Shown: positions 1 through 9,237, counted from the stretch's first letter. The stretch: DNA of 64,000 nt from Desulforhabdus amnigena (GCF_027925305.1 NZ_BSDR01000001.1:3375001-3439000); one strand, 5' to 3'. The notes: generated by a model not told the origin, from the letters alone. Numbers and translations: made by a program.

Positions 1-949
1 ATCCGATGGTCTGCAGGCGGTACGGTTTGATGCCTCTGGCCACGAAGTAATCGTAAACCGCCCTGGCGCGACGTTCAGATAATCTTTGATTGTATTCGAT
101 GCTCCCCATTCCGTCGCAATGCCCTTCGATGATGACTTTCATGTTGGGGCGTTTCTGCAGAATTTGCACGCCTTCCTGCAATACAACCGACCATTCCGGC
201 TTGATGTCGTATTTGTCGAAGTCAAATTGAATGCCGCGGAGAATCAGCACCTCTTCCTTTACTGCGGGCTTTTCCACTTTCTTGGGAGTGCAGAAGACAT
301 CAGCTACAAACTGAGCCAAGGCAGCTTGGTCTTTAGCCAGTGCAAATCCGTCCACCATGATGCTGCAGGTGTTCATTCTGTTGATGGCTTGTAGGATTGC
401 CTTGCCTTTGGTGTCACCGGCATCGGCCAGCGAGATGATATGGATGCAAACGTCGGGATATTTGCTATAGAGGGCTCGGGCTTCCCCCACGGGGTCGGGG
501 CCCAGGTTGGCCATACCATCGCTTACCAAAATGATGTCCGTGTTTCCCCTCATTCTGGCCAATACGGGATCCAGAGACATAATTCCCGGCCCCATGGGAG
601 TCAAACGGCCGAAGATCTCCTGTTCATCCTTGATGCTCTTCAGAGCTCTACCCATTTCCGAACGGTCGTATCGTGCCGGCGGATAAACCTCCCGCACGGG
701 AGCCATCAACTGCAGTGCCGAATTGTAGTCTGCCTGGGGAATCAAATCATTGATTTCCAAAAGCACTTGCTTGGCGACTCCCATTTTCAATTCCTTGTTC
801 TCGCTATGCATATACATGGAACCTGATTGATCCACCAGGAAAACAAAGTTTTCGGGACATCTCTCCCGTGCCTCCGCAAATCCCGCTCCTACCATGAATG
901 CCAACGCCAACACAAATCCGATAATCGATAACGCCTTGCCCCTTCTCAT
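1..949 (-). CDS. Periplasmic vWA/OmpA-domain protein, C-terminus cut by window edge
   Basis: Open reading frame that runs off the left edge. It starts at an ATG preceded by GGGGGA. The first ~27 residues are a signal peptide (charged MRRGK, then a hydrophobic run ending AEA). A von Willebrand A domain follows: FVFLVDQSGSM carries the DxSxS MIDAS motif and a later ILVSDGMAN strand completes it. From about residue 235 an OmpA-C-like peptidoglycan-binding domain begins (IQFDFDKYDIKPE, then IEGHCDGMGS, then NQRLSERRARAV). The expected role is a periplasmic, peptidoglycan-tethered metal- or ligand-binding protein. The partner is unknown. The gene is easy to miss because no stop codon lies inside the window. 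Confidence 0.9.
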   Translation of the reverse strand, partial: MRRGKALSIIGFVLALAFMVGAGFAEARERCPENFVFLVDQSGSMYMHSENKELKMGVAKQVLLEINDLIPQADYNSALQLMAPVREVYPPARYDRSEMGRALKSIKDEQEIFGRLTPMGPGIMSLDPVLARMRGNTDIILVSDGMANLGPDPVGEARALYSKYPDVCIHIISLADAGDTKGKAILQAINRMNTCSIMVDGFALAKDQAALAQFVADVFCTPKKVEKPAVKEEVLILRGIQFDFDKYDIKPEWSVVLQEGVQILQKRPNMKVIIEGHCDGMGSIEYNQRLSERRARAVYDYFVARGIKPYRLQTIG

Positions 950-1173
950 AATAATCCCCCTCAATGATTTGAATGGATGCAATGTCCAAAGGCACCCGAA
1001 ATCATCAGCGATTACCAAACGATTTCAGTCAATGCCGAGATCTCGCGGCCTTTCGAAGCGAGGGGAATATTTATAGACTAAATAAGCCGTTTCGAAAATA
1101 AAGTTTTTTGAAAAATTATCTCTGGTCTTTCGCCCTTCGATATTTTTGGATGCATTCTCCTTTTGTTTATACT

Positions 1174-3348
1174 CTAAAATTTTGCCTCAAGCGCCACATT
1201 GAAGGAACGGCCGGGGGCCGGAAAGTAATATTCCTCGACATATTTTTTGTCGAACAGATTTTCCACCCCTACCGACAGAAGCCCCACAACCTGTTTCTTT
1301 CCCACGGCGTACTGAATCACCGGATAGCGGAAAAGAAGGTCCATTGTGACGAAGCCTCCCAGATGCTCCAGTTCGACGGCACTGCTCAGGGGCACTCCGG
1401 AAGCATAGTTCTCTCCATTTACGACGAGAACACCGGTCGGCCCTACATAGCGGAAGGCTACGCTGGCCAGGGCGCCATCCGCTCGCTGATATTTGATCCC
1501 CCAATTGGCCTTGTACTCGGGCAGTTCCGAGAGTTCATCGGAGAGGTCATTACTTCCATCCAGCACGTCCCCCTCTTTTTGTGTATGTTGATAGGTGAAA
1601 TTGGCAAAACCGAAGAAGTTCTTCCAGATACGGCCCTCAGCGGCAAGCTCCACGCCCTGTAACCGGACTTCATCGATGTTGTAGACGAGCGAGCCCGGCA
1701 TATAGCCCCAGATCCATCGGATATAGTCATCCACCTGATAGTCGTAGTAGGTGAGCCATGAGGTGAAATTGTCGGAAAAGCGGTAACTGGCCCCGCCTTC
1801 GAACTGCAGCGCATCTTCATAGGTGAGGTCACTGCGGCGGACATTGCTGTTCGGGTCTACCTCAGGACGATATCCTCCATAATACCAATATAATTCGGGA
1901 TTGTTGGGAAAGCGCGTAGCCCGTCCGATCCTTCCATAGAGCGATAACGGCTCAACAGGCCGATAGACCGCGCCGAACTTGGGAAGCACTGTTGTTTCAT
2001 CGAACTTCGCATGGACCTTTTCGTAGCCTGCAGGATACCCGTATTGATAGGATGAGACCGCATCCACATTTTGGTCGGCGAAATAATTGTCGAGGCGAAG
2101 TCCACCATAGAGGTCCAACTTGTCGAACAACTTCCAGGTATCGTCCAGGTAAACGCCATGCCATCGGCTGGCGTCATGTTCATCGTTGCCATCCGATATC
2201 GGCGAGAAAAAGTAGAAGTCCCTTATGAAAGTGTTGGTGGTACCATCGTAACCCAGGTAATGCCCTTCACCGCCAAACCCGACAAGATGGGAGCCAAGCG
2301 TCCTCTTGAAGCGCGACGACCATCCCCATGAGAGGTCAGGAGATGCATCTCTGGTCAGAACCGTTTCATCCAGGTTCATAGAGGTGAAAACGTCCTTCCT
2401 GTCTTCGTAGTTGTAATAGACGATCGTCTCCGTGTCGAAGTCAAAAAGGGTTTGACGGTATGCGATTTCCGTTTCAAATCTTTCTTTAGTGTAATAACTG
2501 CCATCCCCGAAAGTGTCTCCATAAGGAAAACGCACGCCTGGCCCAATGAGCATGCTTCCGGATGATTCCGGGTAGGCGGGGTCGTACCACGGCGTGCCTT
2601 TCCAGTTGTTCACAGGCAGGTTGAATTCGCCATTCACATAGCGGAAGGCTGCGCGCAGCTCACCGTCCCCTCCAGGATAATAATATAGCGTGCCGCTGTA
2701 ATTTTGCCGTTCCGCCTCGCTGTTCCTCAGGTTCCCATCCGTTGTGTCATAGCCGACCGTCACCACTCCCCCGAAATGGCCATACCGTATGGCTGCATAA
2801 TCTGCCGTACCGAAGGTGCCATAACGCTTCAAACCCGCCGAAGCACTCGCATCCAACTCTTCGTCAGGCCTCTTGGGTACCAGATTGATGGTTCCCCCAA
2901 GAGTATTGCCGTACTTGGCGCTGTATGCTCCTTTGCCAACCTCCACCTGCTCCCATTCCAGCAGCGGTATGGAGGTCCAATCCACGTAAAAGCCACCCAT
3001 TACCCCGGTGCCGTTGAGCAGCCGTCCGTCGAGCATTACGTTGTAGCGGCTCTCGTCGAATCCGCGCAGCCTCACCTGGCTGTTCTTGGGGGTGAGAATG
3101 GAACGTCGTTGCACGTCGACTCCCTCGGTTTTGTCCAGTACATCCGGTATCGTTGAGACTACCGGTTTCTCCTTTTCCGCGACGGGTATGTCTTCGGTAT
3201 TGCCCTCCGGTGAAATGTTGAGTTCTGTCTCCGTCTTCTTCACTTTGACCGTTATTTGATCCAGTTCGTATATTTCTTCGGCTCCCGCTGCTGCTCCACT
3301 CCAAAGCAATAAAAATAAAGAAACCAAGAAACACAAGCTCCCTCGCAT
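1174..3348 (-). CDS. TonB-dependent outer-membrane receptor
   Basis: A 724-residue outer-membrane receptor with a Sec signal peptide (MRGSLCFLVSLFLLLWS...AGA), a TonB-box-like stretch (ELDQITVKV), a plug domain (about residues 60-170, with VRLRGFDESRYNVMLDGR and the typical GNTLGGTINLV) and a long beta-barrel ending in an aromatic C-terminus (NVALEAKF). The frame extends upstream to a TTG at 3387, but the ATG at 3348 follows an AG-rich Shine-Dalgarno region and begins the signal peptide, so I prefer it. The substrate cannot be read from sequence; siderophore, metal chelate and corrinoid are all possible. Its leader carries a strong terminator-like hairpin. Confidence 0.9.
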   Translation of the reverse strand: MRGSLCFLVSLFLLLWSGAAAGAEEIYELDQITVKVKKTETELNISPEGNTEDIPVAEKEKPVVSTIPDVLDKTEGVDVQRRSILTPKNSQVRLRGFDESRYNVMLDGRLLNGTGVMGGFYVDWTSIPLLEWEQVEVGKGAYSAKYGNTLGGTINLVPKRPDEELDASASAGLKRYGTFGTADYAAIRYGHFGGVVTVGYDTTDGNLRNSEAERQNYSGTLYYYPGGDGELRAAFRYVNGEFNLPVNNWKGTPWYDPAYPESSGSMLIGPGVRFPYGDTFGDGSYYTKERFETEIAYRQTLFDFDTETIVYYNYEDRKDVFTSMNLDETVLTRDASPDLSWGWSSRFKRTLGSHLVGFGGEGHYLGYDGTTNTFIRDFYFFSPISDGNDEHDASRWHGVYLDDTWKLFDKLDLYGGLRLDNYFADQNVDAVSSYQYGYPAGYEKVHAKFDETTVLPKFGAVYRPVEPLSLYGRIGRATRFPNNPELYWYYGGYRPEVDPNSNVRRSDLTYEDALQFEGGASYRFSDNFTSWLTYYDYQVDDYIRWIWGYMPGSLVYNIDEVRLQGVELAAEGRIWKNFFGFANFTYQHTQKEGDVLDGSNDLSDELSELPEYKANWGIKYQRADGALASVAFRYVGPTGVLVVNGENYASGVPLSSAVELEHLGGFVTMDLLFRYPVIQYAVGKKQVVGLLSVGVENLFDKKYVEEYYFPAPGRSFNVALEAKF

Positions 3349-3542
3349 TTTCTCCGCCCTCCTCTTTTTCTCATCTCCCTTCTTCAATTCGCCCCTCTCA
3401 TTTCGTGACGGGGCCTACTGAGTTCAAACCAGTGAGGCATCCAGCCACAATCATCGCCACCTCGATCGCTCTCTTCCCTCGAAACTTTCTTCTCGCAACG
3501 AGTGACCGAGGTTATGCAATCATCCGCGTAGGTTTGAAAAAC

Positions 3543-3596
3543 AAAAAAGCCGGGAAAGTTCAAAGCTCTTCTGAGCAATAGAAGCTTTCCCGGCTT
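3543..3596 (-). terminator. Terminator/attenuator hairpin in the TonB receptor leader
   Basis: On the minus strand a perfect 12-bp stem (arms 3585-3596 and 3547-3558, AAGCCGGGAAAG/CTTTCCCGGCTT) is followed by a T-rich tract. The loop contains a second small stem (CTTCT/AGAAG) around ATTGCTC. It lies ~195 bases upstream of the receptor start and inside its probable leader, so it is better explained as an attenuator than as the end of another gene (trmO, the next gene upstream, lies a further 257 bases away). A further 8-bp stem (TCCGGGAG/CTCCCGGA, 3617-3624 with 3650-3657) precedes it. This fits riboswitch-like control, but I cannot assign a class. Confidence 0.6.
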
Positions 3597-3663
3597 CGTT
3601 AGCTGGAAAATAGATCTCCGGGAGGCTGTTTTCATCGTGCAGGGTGCCGCTCCCGGAATGGCA

Positions 3664-3768
3664 ATTTATATGAAAAACCGGTGAATGGGTGAGTCGGTGA
3701 ATGGGCTGAACGGTTCGCCCATTTTCATGCTTTGTTGTGACCGACCCGGTCCATATGGGGGGCTCACA
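3664..3768 (-). repeat. Divergent copy of intergenic repeat family B
   Basis: Read on the minus strand, this stretch contains GACCGGGTCGGTCACAAC and then ATGAAAATGGGC. That matches the left end of the family-B repeat (compare 44149-44287: TGACCGGAACGGTCACAAC, then ATGAAAAAAGGC). It ends in GGTTTTTCATATAAA like the right end of family B. The middle is replaced by two imperfect CCCATTCACCG units. It is a degenerate or recombined copy. Confidence 0.45.
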
Positions 3769-3852
3769 CACTTACCACTGCCACCGTCACTTTCATATGA
3801 CATTGATATTATGGCAACAAGTGCATTTCAAGCCGCATCGGGACAGACCTCG

Positions 3853-4260
3853 CTAAGCGTCGCCCTGCTCTTTTTCCTTGATAAAGGGTTTGATGTCGAG
3901 GATCGGAGTCCCGTCATACATGTCGATTCCTTTCACGTACAGAACCGGCCCTTCCACCTTCAGCACTTCAACCACCGAAAGCCCGATAGGGTTTGGTCTC
4001 CTGGGCGAACAGATACTGAACACCCCAAACGCTTCATTCATATGTGGAGGGGTCTGCACAAGGAAATTGGGACTGAAGGCTGGACTCCGATCGAAATGGA
4101 ACAAAACGACAATCTCTTGACCCGGTTTGATGTCTCTTAACCCTTCAAGATACTTGTCTTCAATTGTCAGCGTGCCTTCAAGATCTGAGAACCTCCAGTG
4201 TATGGGCACTTTTTCCGCTTCGGTGTGTACGAATCCGATAGGTTCCATTTCGATTGCCAT
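3853..4260 (-). CDS. trmO: TrmO-type tRNA (t6A37) N6-methyltransferase family protein
   Basis: A 135-residue protein of the TrmO/TsaA (YaeB, UPF0066) family. Family members methylate N6-threonylcarbamoyladenosine at tRNA position 37 using S-adenosylmethionine. The diagnostic motifs are present: SPRRPNPIG at residues 85-93 and DMYDGTPILDIKP at 113-125. This is the short single-domain form without the C-terminal extension of the E. coli protein. The ATG at 4260 follows GGAGGATTGA. Short members in anaerobes sometimes sit beside metal or cofactor genes, so a different substrate is possible. Confidence 0.85.
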   Translation of the reverse strand: MAIEMEPIGFVHTEAEKVPIHWRFSDLEGTLTIEDKYLEGLRDIKPGQEIVVLFHFDRSPAFSPNFLVQTPPHMNEAFGVFSICSPRRPNPIGLSVVEVLKVEGPVLYVKGIDMYDGTPILDIKPFIKEKEQGDA

Positions 4261-4373
4261 TCAATCCTCCGTCAAAAAAAAAGGCCTCGAAAGTTTAGGC
4301 GCTCACCCGCGTTCCAAACCTTCTTGGCCCCATTTTCTTCCTCAATGGCTCTCATATAATTTATATTAATAAA

Positions 4374-4389
4374 TGCAACTTCAGTTGCA
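4374..4389. promoter_or_regulatory. Operator-like palindrome upstream of trmO
   Basis: TGCAACTTCAGTTGCA is a near-perfect dyad (7-bp arms, 2-base centre) in an AT-rich stretch 114 bases upstream of the trmO start. Its size and symmetry suit a dimeric regulator. No regulator is identified, and nothing but position supports function. Confidence 0.3.
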
Positions 4390-4492
4390 CATTGGTTTCA
4401 CTTTTACCGCTCCAGTCATTGCGTGTCAATGCCTATTTTTTAAGCAATTGCTGGGATCGCTTCGAGCCGGGCAGGTGCCCGAAAACTTCCTC

Positions 4493-4918
4493 TTAGGAAC
4501 GAATCCGATAAAACACATAGGGGGCAATGGCCGTCCACAGCAAAACCAGGATCCAAACCCTACCCTTGAACAGGTTGTAGTCCTGCAAAAGCCTGCTCCA
4601 AGGATGGCCCATGGCGTAGTGGAAAAAAAAGAATTCAAATAAAATAGTAAAAACGAGCCATATGCCGCCTACAGTGAATGCTTCCGCTGCCGACCCAATC
4701 CGCCAGGTTCCGGTAAGGAACCAGATATAGATCCCGAAAAGGCAGAGTCCCATCGCTGTCGACAACTGATGTGCGGAGAGTTCGCTCATGAACGGCTGAT
4801 AGACTTTTTCCCGAATCGCTCCATTGAGGATTGCAAGAACGAGCAGCCCGACCCAACTGATTGTATACTTTAGGATATTTATTTTCACGTGACCATTCCA
4901 AGGATAATGGGGAACCAT
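4493..4918 (-). CDS. Small integral membrane protein of unknown function
   Basis: 141 residues with about four hydrophobic segments: TISWVGLLVLAILNG, MGLCLFGIYIWFLTG, VGGIWLVFTILFEFFFF and VWILVLLWTAIAPYVFY. A charged loop (REKVYQPFMSELSAHQLS) lies after the first and HYAMGHPWSRLLQDYNLFKGR before the last. I do not recognise a named family. The ATG at 4918 follows AGGACC; a GTG about ten codons further in would be an alternative. It is transcribed in the same direction as trmO but separated from it by about 230 bases. Confidence 0.7.
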   Translation of the reverse strand: MVPHYPWNGHVKINILKYTISWVGLLVLAILNGAIREKVYQPFMSELSAHQLSTAMGLCLFGIYIWFLTGTWRIGSAAEAFTVGGIWLVFTILFEFFFFHYAMGHPWSRLLQDYNLFKGRVWILVLLWTAIAPYVFYRIRS

Positions 4919-5308
4919 ATGGTCCTGTCTGTTAGCCCAGCTTTGCCCCGTTTCAAAACTCTCTTTCGCGGTAACCGTTCACTACCCTTTGCATCCGCAG
5001 AATTACGCAAATGCCGCAGAAACGGAAAAACAGCCAATTTTTAAACTTTCCTTATTCCCTGTGTTTTCCACATCCTCTGCAGTGAGCACTTACACATGTT
5101 GATTGCCCTGTGCCCAAAAGCTTTTTGTAATTATTCAAAAAAACATATATGATACATTAAAATAGCAAAAGGTTTTTAATGTATATCGTATGTATCCCCC
5201 TGTCGCTTTGGGCAAACTTTCAGGGAGTCTATTTCTTCGCTTCATGTTCTCTGAAATTCTATTGGATATATGTAGTGATCTCAAGATAATAATGAAAGGA
5301 GAAAATTA
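4919..5308. other. Gene-free AT-rich stretch
   Basis: No coding signal seen. It holds a perfect 11-bp inverted repeat (annotated separately) and a Shine-Dalgarno sequence (AAAGGAGA, 5295-5302) that serves the decayed esterase gene that follows. Confidence 0.5.
5152..5184. repeat. AT-rich inverted repeat
   Basis: ATACATTAAAA (5152-5162) and TTTTAATGTAT (5174-5184) are perfect inverted arms around an 11-base spacer. The similarity extends outward imperfectly on both sides (CATATATG versus CGTATG). It could be an operator or a cruciform. It lies about 125 bases upstream of the esterase remnant. Confidence 0.45.
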
Positions 5309-5534
5309 ATGAAAAAAACTGCGCTGCTTCTCATGATCCTTACTATGTTTTATCAATGTCGCTGACGCAGGGGCAGCGCAGTACTTTCTTGTGATTTTTG
5401 CAGGTCAGAGCAACATGATGGGGCGAGGGCAGACGGTCGAGCTGAACAACAAATTGTGGCCCGTGCCTGACAATGTAGAATACTATGATCTTGGAAAACG
5501 AGCTCTGCATTTGCGCAATGGATTCACCGGATAA
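5309..5534 (+). pseudogene. Frameshifted and truncated SASA/CE6-type esterase remnant
   Basis: An ATG with a good Shine-Dalgarno (AAAGGAGA) begins a signal-peptide-like MKKTALLLMILTMF, then reads into a stop within 19 codons. Removing one T from the TTTT run near 5345 restores a frame with a signal-peptide end (NVADAGAAQY) followed by FLVIFAGQSNMMGRG. That is the nucleophile block (GQSNM) of the sialate O-acetylesterase/acetylxylan esterase (SASA, CE6) family. The restored frame stops at 5534 after about 75 residues, whereas the family normally spans over 200. So the gene has both a frameshift and loss of its 3' part, and the Lon-like gene follows immediately. Confidence 0.65.
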
Positions 5535-5546
5535 GGAGACGCTTTT

Positions 5547-8500
5547 ATGTTTCCCATGGAATTCGAGCATCGTATACTGGGTACCTTGCCTTTTCCATCC
5601 GAGGAGCAGCTGAAGCGAATAGTCGAGCTTCTCAAAGCAGTAGTGACACGGCGAATCGTTCCCTATTTCAAGGCCAAAAGGGGGACCGATCCCATCCTGC
5701 TGGCGCGATCGGAGGAACAACTTTCAATCGACCGCCTGGAGGACGAGGAAAACCGGAACCGGCTGGTGACCCTGCTCGCCCGGTCGGAACGGGGCTGGAC
5801 CATCCATATTCATGAACGTATCTTCGATTATCTGGCTTTTGTGATTCCAAGCGATCCGGAATCCCGCCTGGGGGAGGGGACCGTCGATGAACGGAAGATG
5901 CTCGCCTTTGCCGAGTTCCTGCTGCGGCATCAGATGGAACACATTCTTTACCCGGAGCGGAGGGAACGCGATGCGATTGCCGCAGATGTGAAGTTTGCCA
6001 TGGAACAGCGCACGGCGGACCCGACATTTTATCGAATGCTACGGAGCGCTCTTTCCGATGAAATGAACGGAATTCGTGGGGAGTTCTACATCCAGCTCAT
6101 GGACCACGCCGAGCAGGAACTCCCTTATGATGCGGTTATAAGCCAGGTTCTGGAAAGATTCGCATCGGCCCTGGCGGACCTTCCCGGTCTCTTGCTGCGC
6201 GATGTTTTTCCGCTGCTGGATATGGATCTCAAGAGCAGGCTTCTGGGGGAATGCTACCGCAGAAGTCAAAGCAACGTCCTCTCCCTCATGCAGAGGGCCT
6301 CGTGTTTTCAGGATATTCTCGAGCTCTTCGACCTGCTGATTCGAGTCAAGGAACCCGAGGCCAGGGAGGTCTTCCGTGCTTTTAAGGACCGGTGGGGAGT
6401 GGTCACTCTCTTCCATGAACTGGATATGCCCGAGGGAAGTCTAAACGGCAGGAAGCCAGGGGAGCTTTTTGAACTCTTCAAGGAAAAGTTGCATTCCTTT
6501 CTGGAACAGGAGAGGGGCTGGTTCCCTCCCCAGGCCGCTGCCGCTCCTCCACCCAAGAAAGCGGCTCCACACGTTCCCTCCGAAAAGACTCTGAGGGATC
6601 GCATCGAAATCGCGCACAGCGATCCCAATTTTCCACCCCAGGTGCTGGAGGTCATCGACCGGAACAAGCTCAATGCCATAGGGCACAGCGGTGCCAAGTA
6701 CAGTGAACTCATAGAGACTCTGTTGGCCATTCCGTGGGGGAAGATTCAAAAAATCCAGGTGACGCCGGGGGCGTTTGAGGAAGGTCTCAATCGCACGCAC
6801 TACGGGCTGCAAAAGCCCAAGGAGATTCTCTGCGACTTTTTTACAAATCTTATCTGGAGGTACAGGCAATATTCCGAATCGTCGGCGGCTTCCTGGCATC
6901 ACACGGGAAGCGCGTTTCTCTTCGTGGGGCCGCCGGGAGTGGGTAAGACTTCCCTCGCCATTTCCATCGCACAGAATCTGGAAATTCCCTACCACAAGAT
7001 TTCCCTTGGCGGAATGCGCGATGAAGCCGACATCCGGGGGCATGGTTTTACGTACGAAGGCTCCAAACCGGGGGCCATCGTCCAGGGTCTCATCAAGATG
7101 GGGGCCATGAACGGGATGATCATTATGGATGAGGCCGATAAGACCGAAAAGTTCGCCATTTCAACACTTCTTGAAATCCTCGATCCCGAACAGAACCACC
7201 TCTTCCATGACAAGTACACTGAAACCACCGTGGATATCGATCTGTCCAACTGCCACTTCGTGCTCACGGCCAACACGCTCGAGACCGTTCCTCCCACGGT
7301 GGTGAACCGGTGCGAGGTGATTTTTCTGGACCGCTACAGTGTCGAGGAAAAGATCGCCATCGCCCGCAAGCACCTGATTCATCGCTTGCGCAGAAAATAC
7401 CAGATCAGCAGGGATGAAATCTTCTTTGACCCCGAGCAGGAAGCCGATCTTCTCCGTTACCTGATTCGAACGTACACCTACGAGGCGGGGGTGCGCGAAC
7501 TGGAGCGAATCATTCGGACGCTCTTTCTTCGAATTCAGCGCAAGGAGATCCTGACGGGGGGGGAATCGTCGGTTCGTATCACCCGGGTGAAAATCAAGCA
7601 GTACCTGGAAGAGCCCATCCGCCCCAGGCAGATCAACAAGGATGACCGCGTGGGGGAGATGCTGGCTTTGGGAGTCGACGTGGAACGGGGAGTCGGGTCC
7701 ATCATTCCCATCCAGGCCACTCGCATTCGGTTGCCGAGCGGAGCCGAACCCGGCGGGCGGGTTTCCTTGAGCGTTGTTCAAGCTACAGGGAATATAGAAA
7801 AGATAATGGATGAGAGCCGCAAGGTGGCCACCACGGCGCTCCTTTACTGCGCGGAAGATCTGGGCATTGAACTGGAGCACCTGCAGGACCCCGTTCATCT
7901 TCATTTCATGGGGGCTTCCACGGGCAAGGACGGCCCTGCCGCGGGAGGAGCCATCGCTCTGGCCCTGGCCTCCCAAATACTGGATCGCAAGATTCGAAGG
8001 GACGTGGCCATGACAGGGGAAATCGACACTCAGGGGCGTATCTCTTCCATCGGCGCACTGGTCATAAAGTTGGAAACGGCCTGCGATGTCGGCTGCAAGA
8101 CCATGATCATTCCTAAGGAAAACCTGTACGGCCCTGAAGGAATCGAACGGCTTCCGGAAGCCCTCAAGCAGGAACTCCAAATCCTCACCTACGACGAATG
8201 GAAAGCCGATCACTCTCCCTTTGACCACACGCGGCACATTCTTCAGGTAGTGGCCGTCGATCACATCGTCCAGGCCGCATCCATCGCTTTCATTGAGGAA
8301 GAGGAACTCACCGCCCTGGAAGCACCTTTCGTCGCAAACGCATGTGAAGTGGCAAAAGAGTTGAAGAAGCGTCGAAAACTGCCTGATCAATGGTTTCAGC
8401 TCTTGCAGGTCAAGACGCCGGGAGAACTCGCTCCCGAGTTCCTCCGGTGTACCGTCCTGAATTCCTGTAAGGGCTGGACGCTGCTCATCCTCCCCGAACT

Positions 8501-9011
8501 GAGGGAAAAAATTGCGCCTCTTCTGGAAGAAACGCGAGAACGCATACAAATGCGGGATTTTGACCCACTCCGGGAAAGCCTTTCCAATATCATACCGGAA
8601 ATTCGGGGGAGGATACTGCAGGACCCCTCCTCTCCCCTTCATCTCTCGGTGGTGGCCCCTTTCTACCTGCTGAAGCGGGACGGTATAAGCTCGAAAGCGT
8701 TTCCTCCCGGACCCGCCTTTGCCGGGCTGACCCTGTTTGCCAACAACTACACCCTCCAAAACGTCAAGATCAAAAACTCCAAGTCCGTTCTGAACCGGGT
8801 CTACTGCCACCTGGCCCAGCTGGAACCTGCCTCTCTGGACGGGATGCCGTTTCTCTCAAAATGCGAAGGCATTCATGTCATTGACCTTTCTTTCATTCCC
8901 GAGAAATACCGGCTGGATGTGCAGCGTGCCGAGCAAATCCTGAACCGTTGCCTCACCCGCTGGCTCATCATGCTGGAGGAAACCCTGGCCGGTTCCGGAT
9001 CCAATTCATGA
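5547..9011 (+). CDS. Large Lon-like AAA+ protein with altered protease active site
   Basis: 1154 residues, well beyond the ~800 of LonA. Residues 1-~350 are helical and unlike the usual Lon N-domain. About 390-460 resemble the Lon linker (LLAIPWGK, LNRTHYGLQKPKE). The AAA+ module has Walker A GPPGVGKT at 461-468 and Walker B MIIMDEAD. The Lon protease domain follows (about 690-880), and ~270 unassigned C-terminal residues end the protein. In the catalytic block the usual PKDGPSAG reads GKDGPAAG: the nucleophile Ser is Ala at residue 798 (codon GCC at 7938). The partner Lys (VIKLE, residue 841) is kept. So the ATPase looks intact and peptidase activity doubtful. The ATG follows AAGGAG. Confidence 0.9.
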   Translation: MFPMEFEHRILGTLPFPSEEQLKRIVELLKAVVTRRIVPYFKAKRGTDPILLARSEEQLSIDRLEDEENRNRLVTLLARSERGWTIHIHERIFDYLAFVIPSDPESRLGEGTVDERKMLAFAEFLLRHQMEHILYPERRERDAIAADVKFAMEQRTADPTFYRMLRSALSDEMNGIRGEFYIQLMDHAEQELPYDAVISQVLERFASALADLPGLLLRDVFPLLDMDLKSRLLGECYRRSQSNVLSLMQRASCFQDILELFDLLIRVKEPEAREVFRAFKDRWGVVTLFHELDMPEGSLNGRKPGELFELFKEKLHSFLEQERGWFPPQAAAAPPPKKAAPHVPSEKTLRDRIEIAHSDPNFPPQVLEVIDRNKLNAIGHSGAKYSELIETLLAIPWGKIQKIQVTPGAFEEGLNRTHYGLQKPKEILCDFFTNLIWRYRQYSESSAASWHHTGSAFLFVGPPGVGKTSLAISIAQNLEIPYHKISLGGMRDEADIRGHGFTYEGSKPGAIVQGLIKMGAMNGMIIMDEADKTEKFAISTLLEILDPEQNHLFHDKYTETTVDIDLSNCHFVLTANTLETVPPTVVNRCEVIFLDRYSVEEKIAIARKHLIHRLRRKYQISRDEIFFDPEQEADLLRYLIRTYTYEAGVRELERIIRTLFLRIQRKEILTGGESSVRITRVKIKQYLEEPIRPRQINKDDRVGEMLALGVDVERGVGSIIPIQATRIRLPSGAEPGGRVSLSVVQATGNIEKIMDESRKVATTALLYCAEDLGIELEHLQDPVHLHFMGASTGKDGPAAGGAIALALASQILDRKIRRDVAMTGEIDTQGRISSIGALVIKLETACDVGCKTMIIPKENLYGPEGIERLPEALKQELQILTYDEWKADHSPFDHTRHILQVVAVDHIVQAASIAFIEEEELTALEAPFVANACEVAKELKKRRKLPDQWFQLLQVKTPGELAPEFLRCTVLNSCKGWTLLILPELREKIAPLLEETRERIQMRDFDPLRESLSNIIPEIRGRILQDPSSPLHLSVVAPFYLLKRDGISSKAFPPGPAFAGLTLFANNYTLQNVKIKNSKSVLNRVYCHLAQLEPASLDGMPFLSKCEGIHVIDLSFIPEKYRLDVQRAEQILNRCLTRWLIMLEETLAGSGSNS

Positions 9012-9070
9012 GGATCTTGAAAGGAATGGAATCCGTTTAAGAAGTTGGCGGATTCCAATATCCCGTTATT

Positions 9071-9181
9071 TACCACGGAGACACGGCGTGCACGGAGAAG
9101 ATTTTGGAATTCTTATGGAATTCCTGTTTGATCTCTGTGTCTCCGTGCTGAATGGGGATTTCAAGAAAGACCCACTCCCTT
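9071..9181. repeat. Intergenic repeat family A, copy 1
   Basis: Inverted ends CACGGAGACAC (9073-9083) and GTGTCTCCGTG (9136-9146) flank a body GAAGATTTTGGAATT...TATGGAATTCCT. The same body and the same tail (ATGGGGAT, then ACTCCCTT) recur at 40073-40181. CACGGAG-type palindromes of this kind occur as intergenic repeats in many bacteria. It fills the gap after the Lon-like gene. Confidence 0.75.
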
Positions 9182-9237
9182 AAATCGACTCGATCAGGCA
9201 TCGATGGACGCAGGCAGTCTTTGTCCTCCCCGGCGGT

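Noticed and set aside
7161-8810. 549-codon minus-strand frame opposite the Lon-like gene
   Set aside because: Shadow; the Lon-like frame carries all AAA+ and protease-domain motifs.
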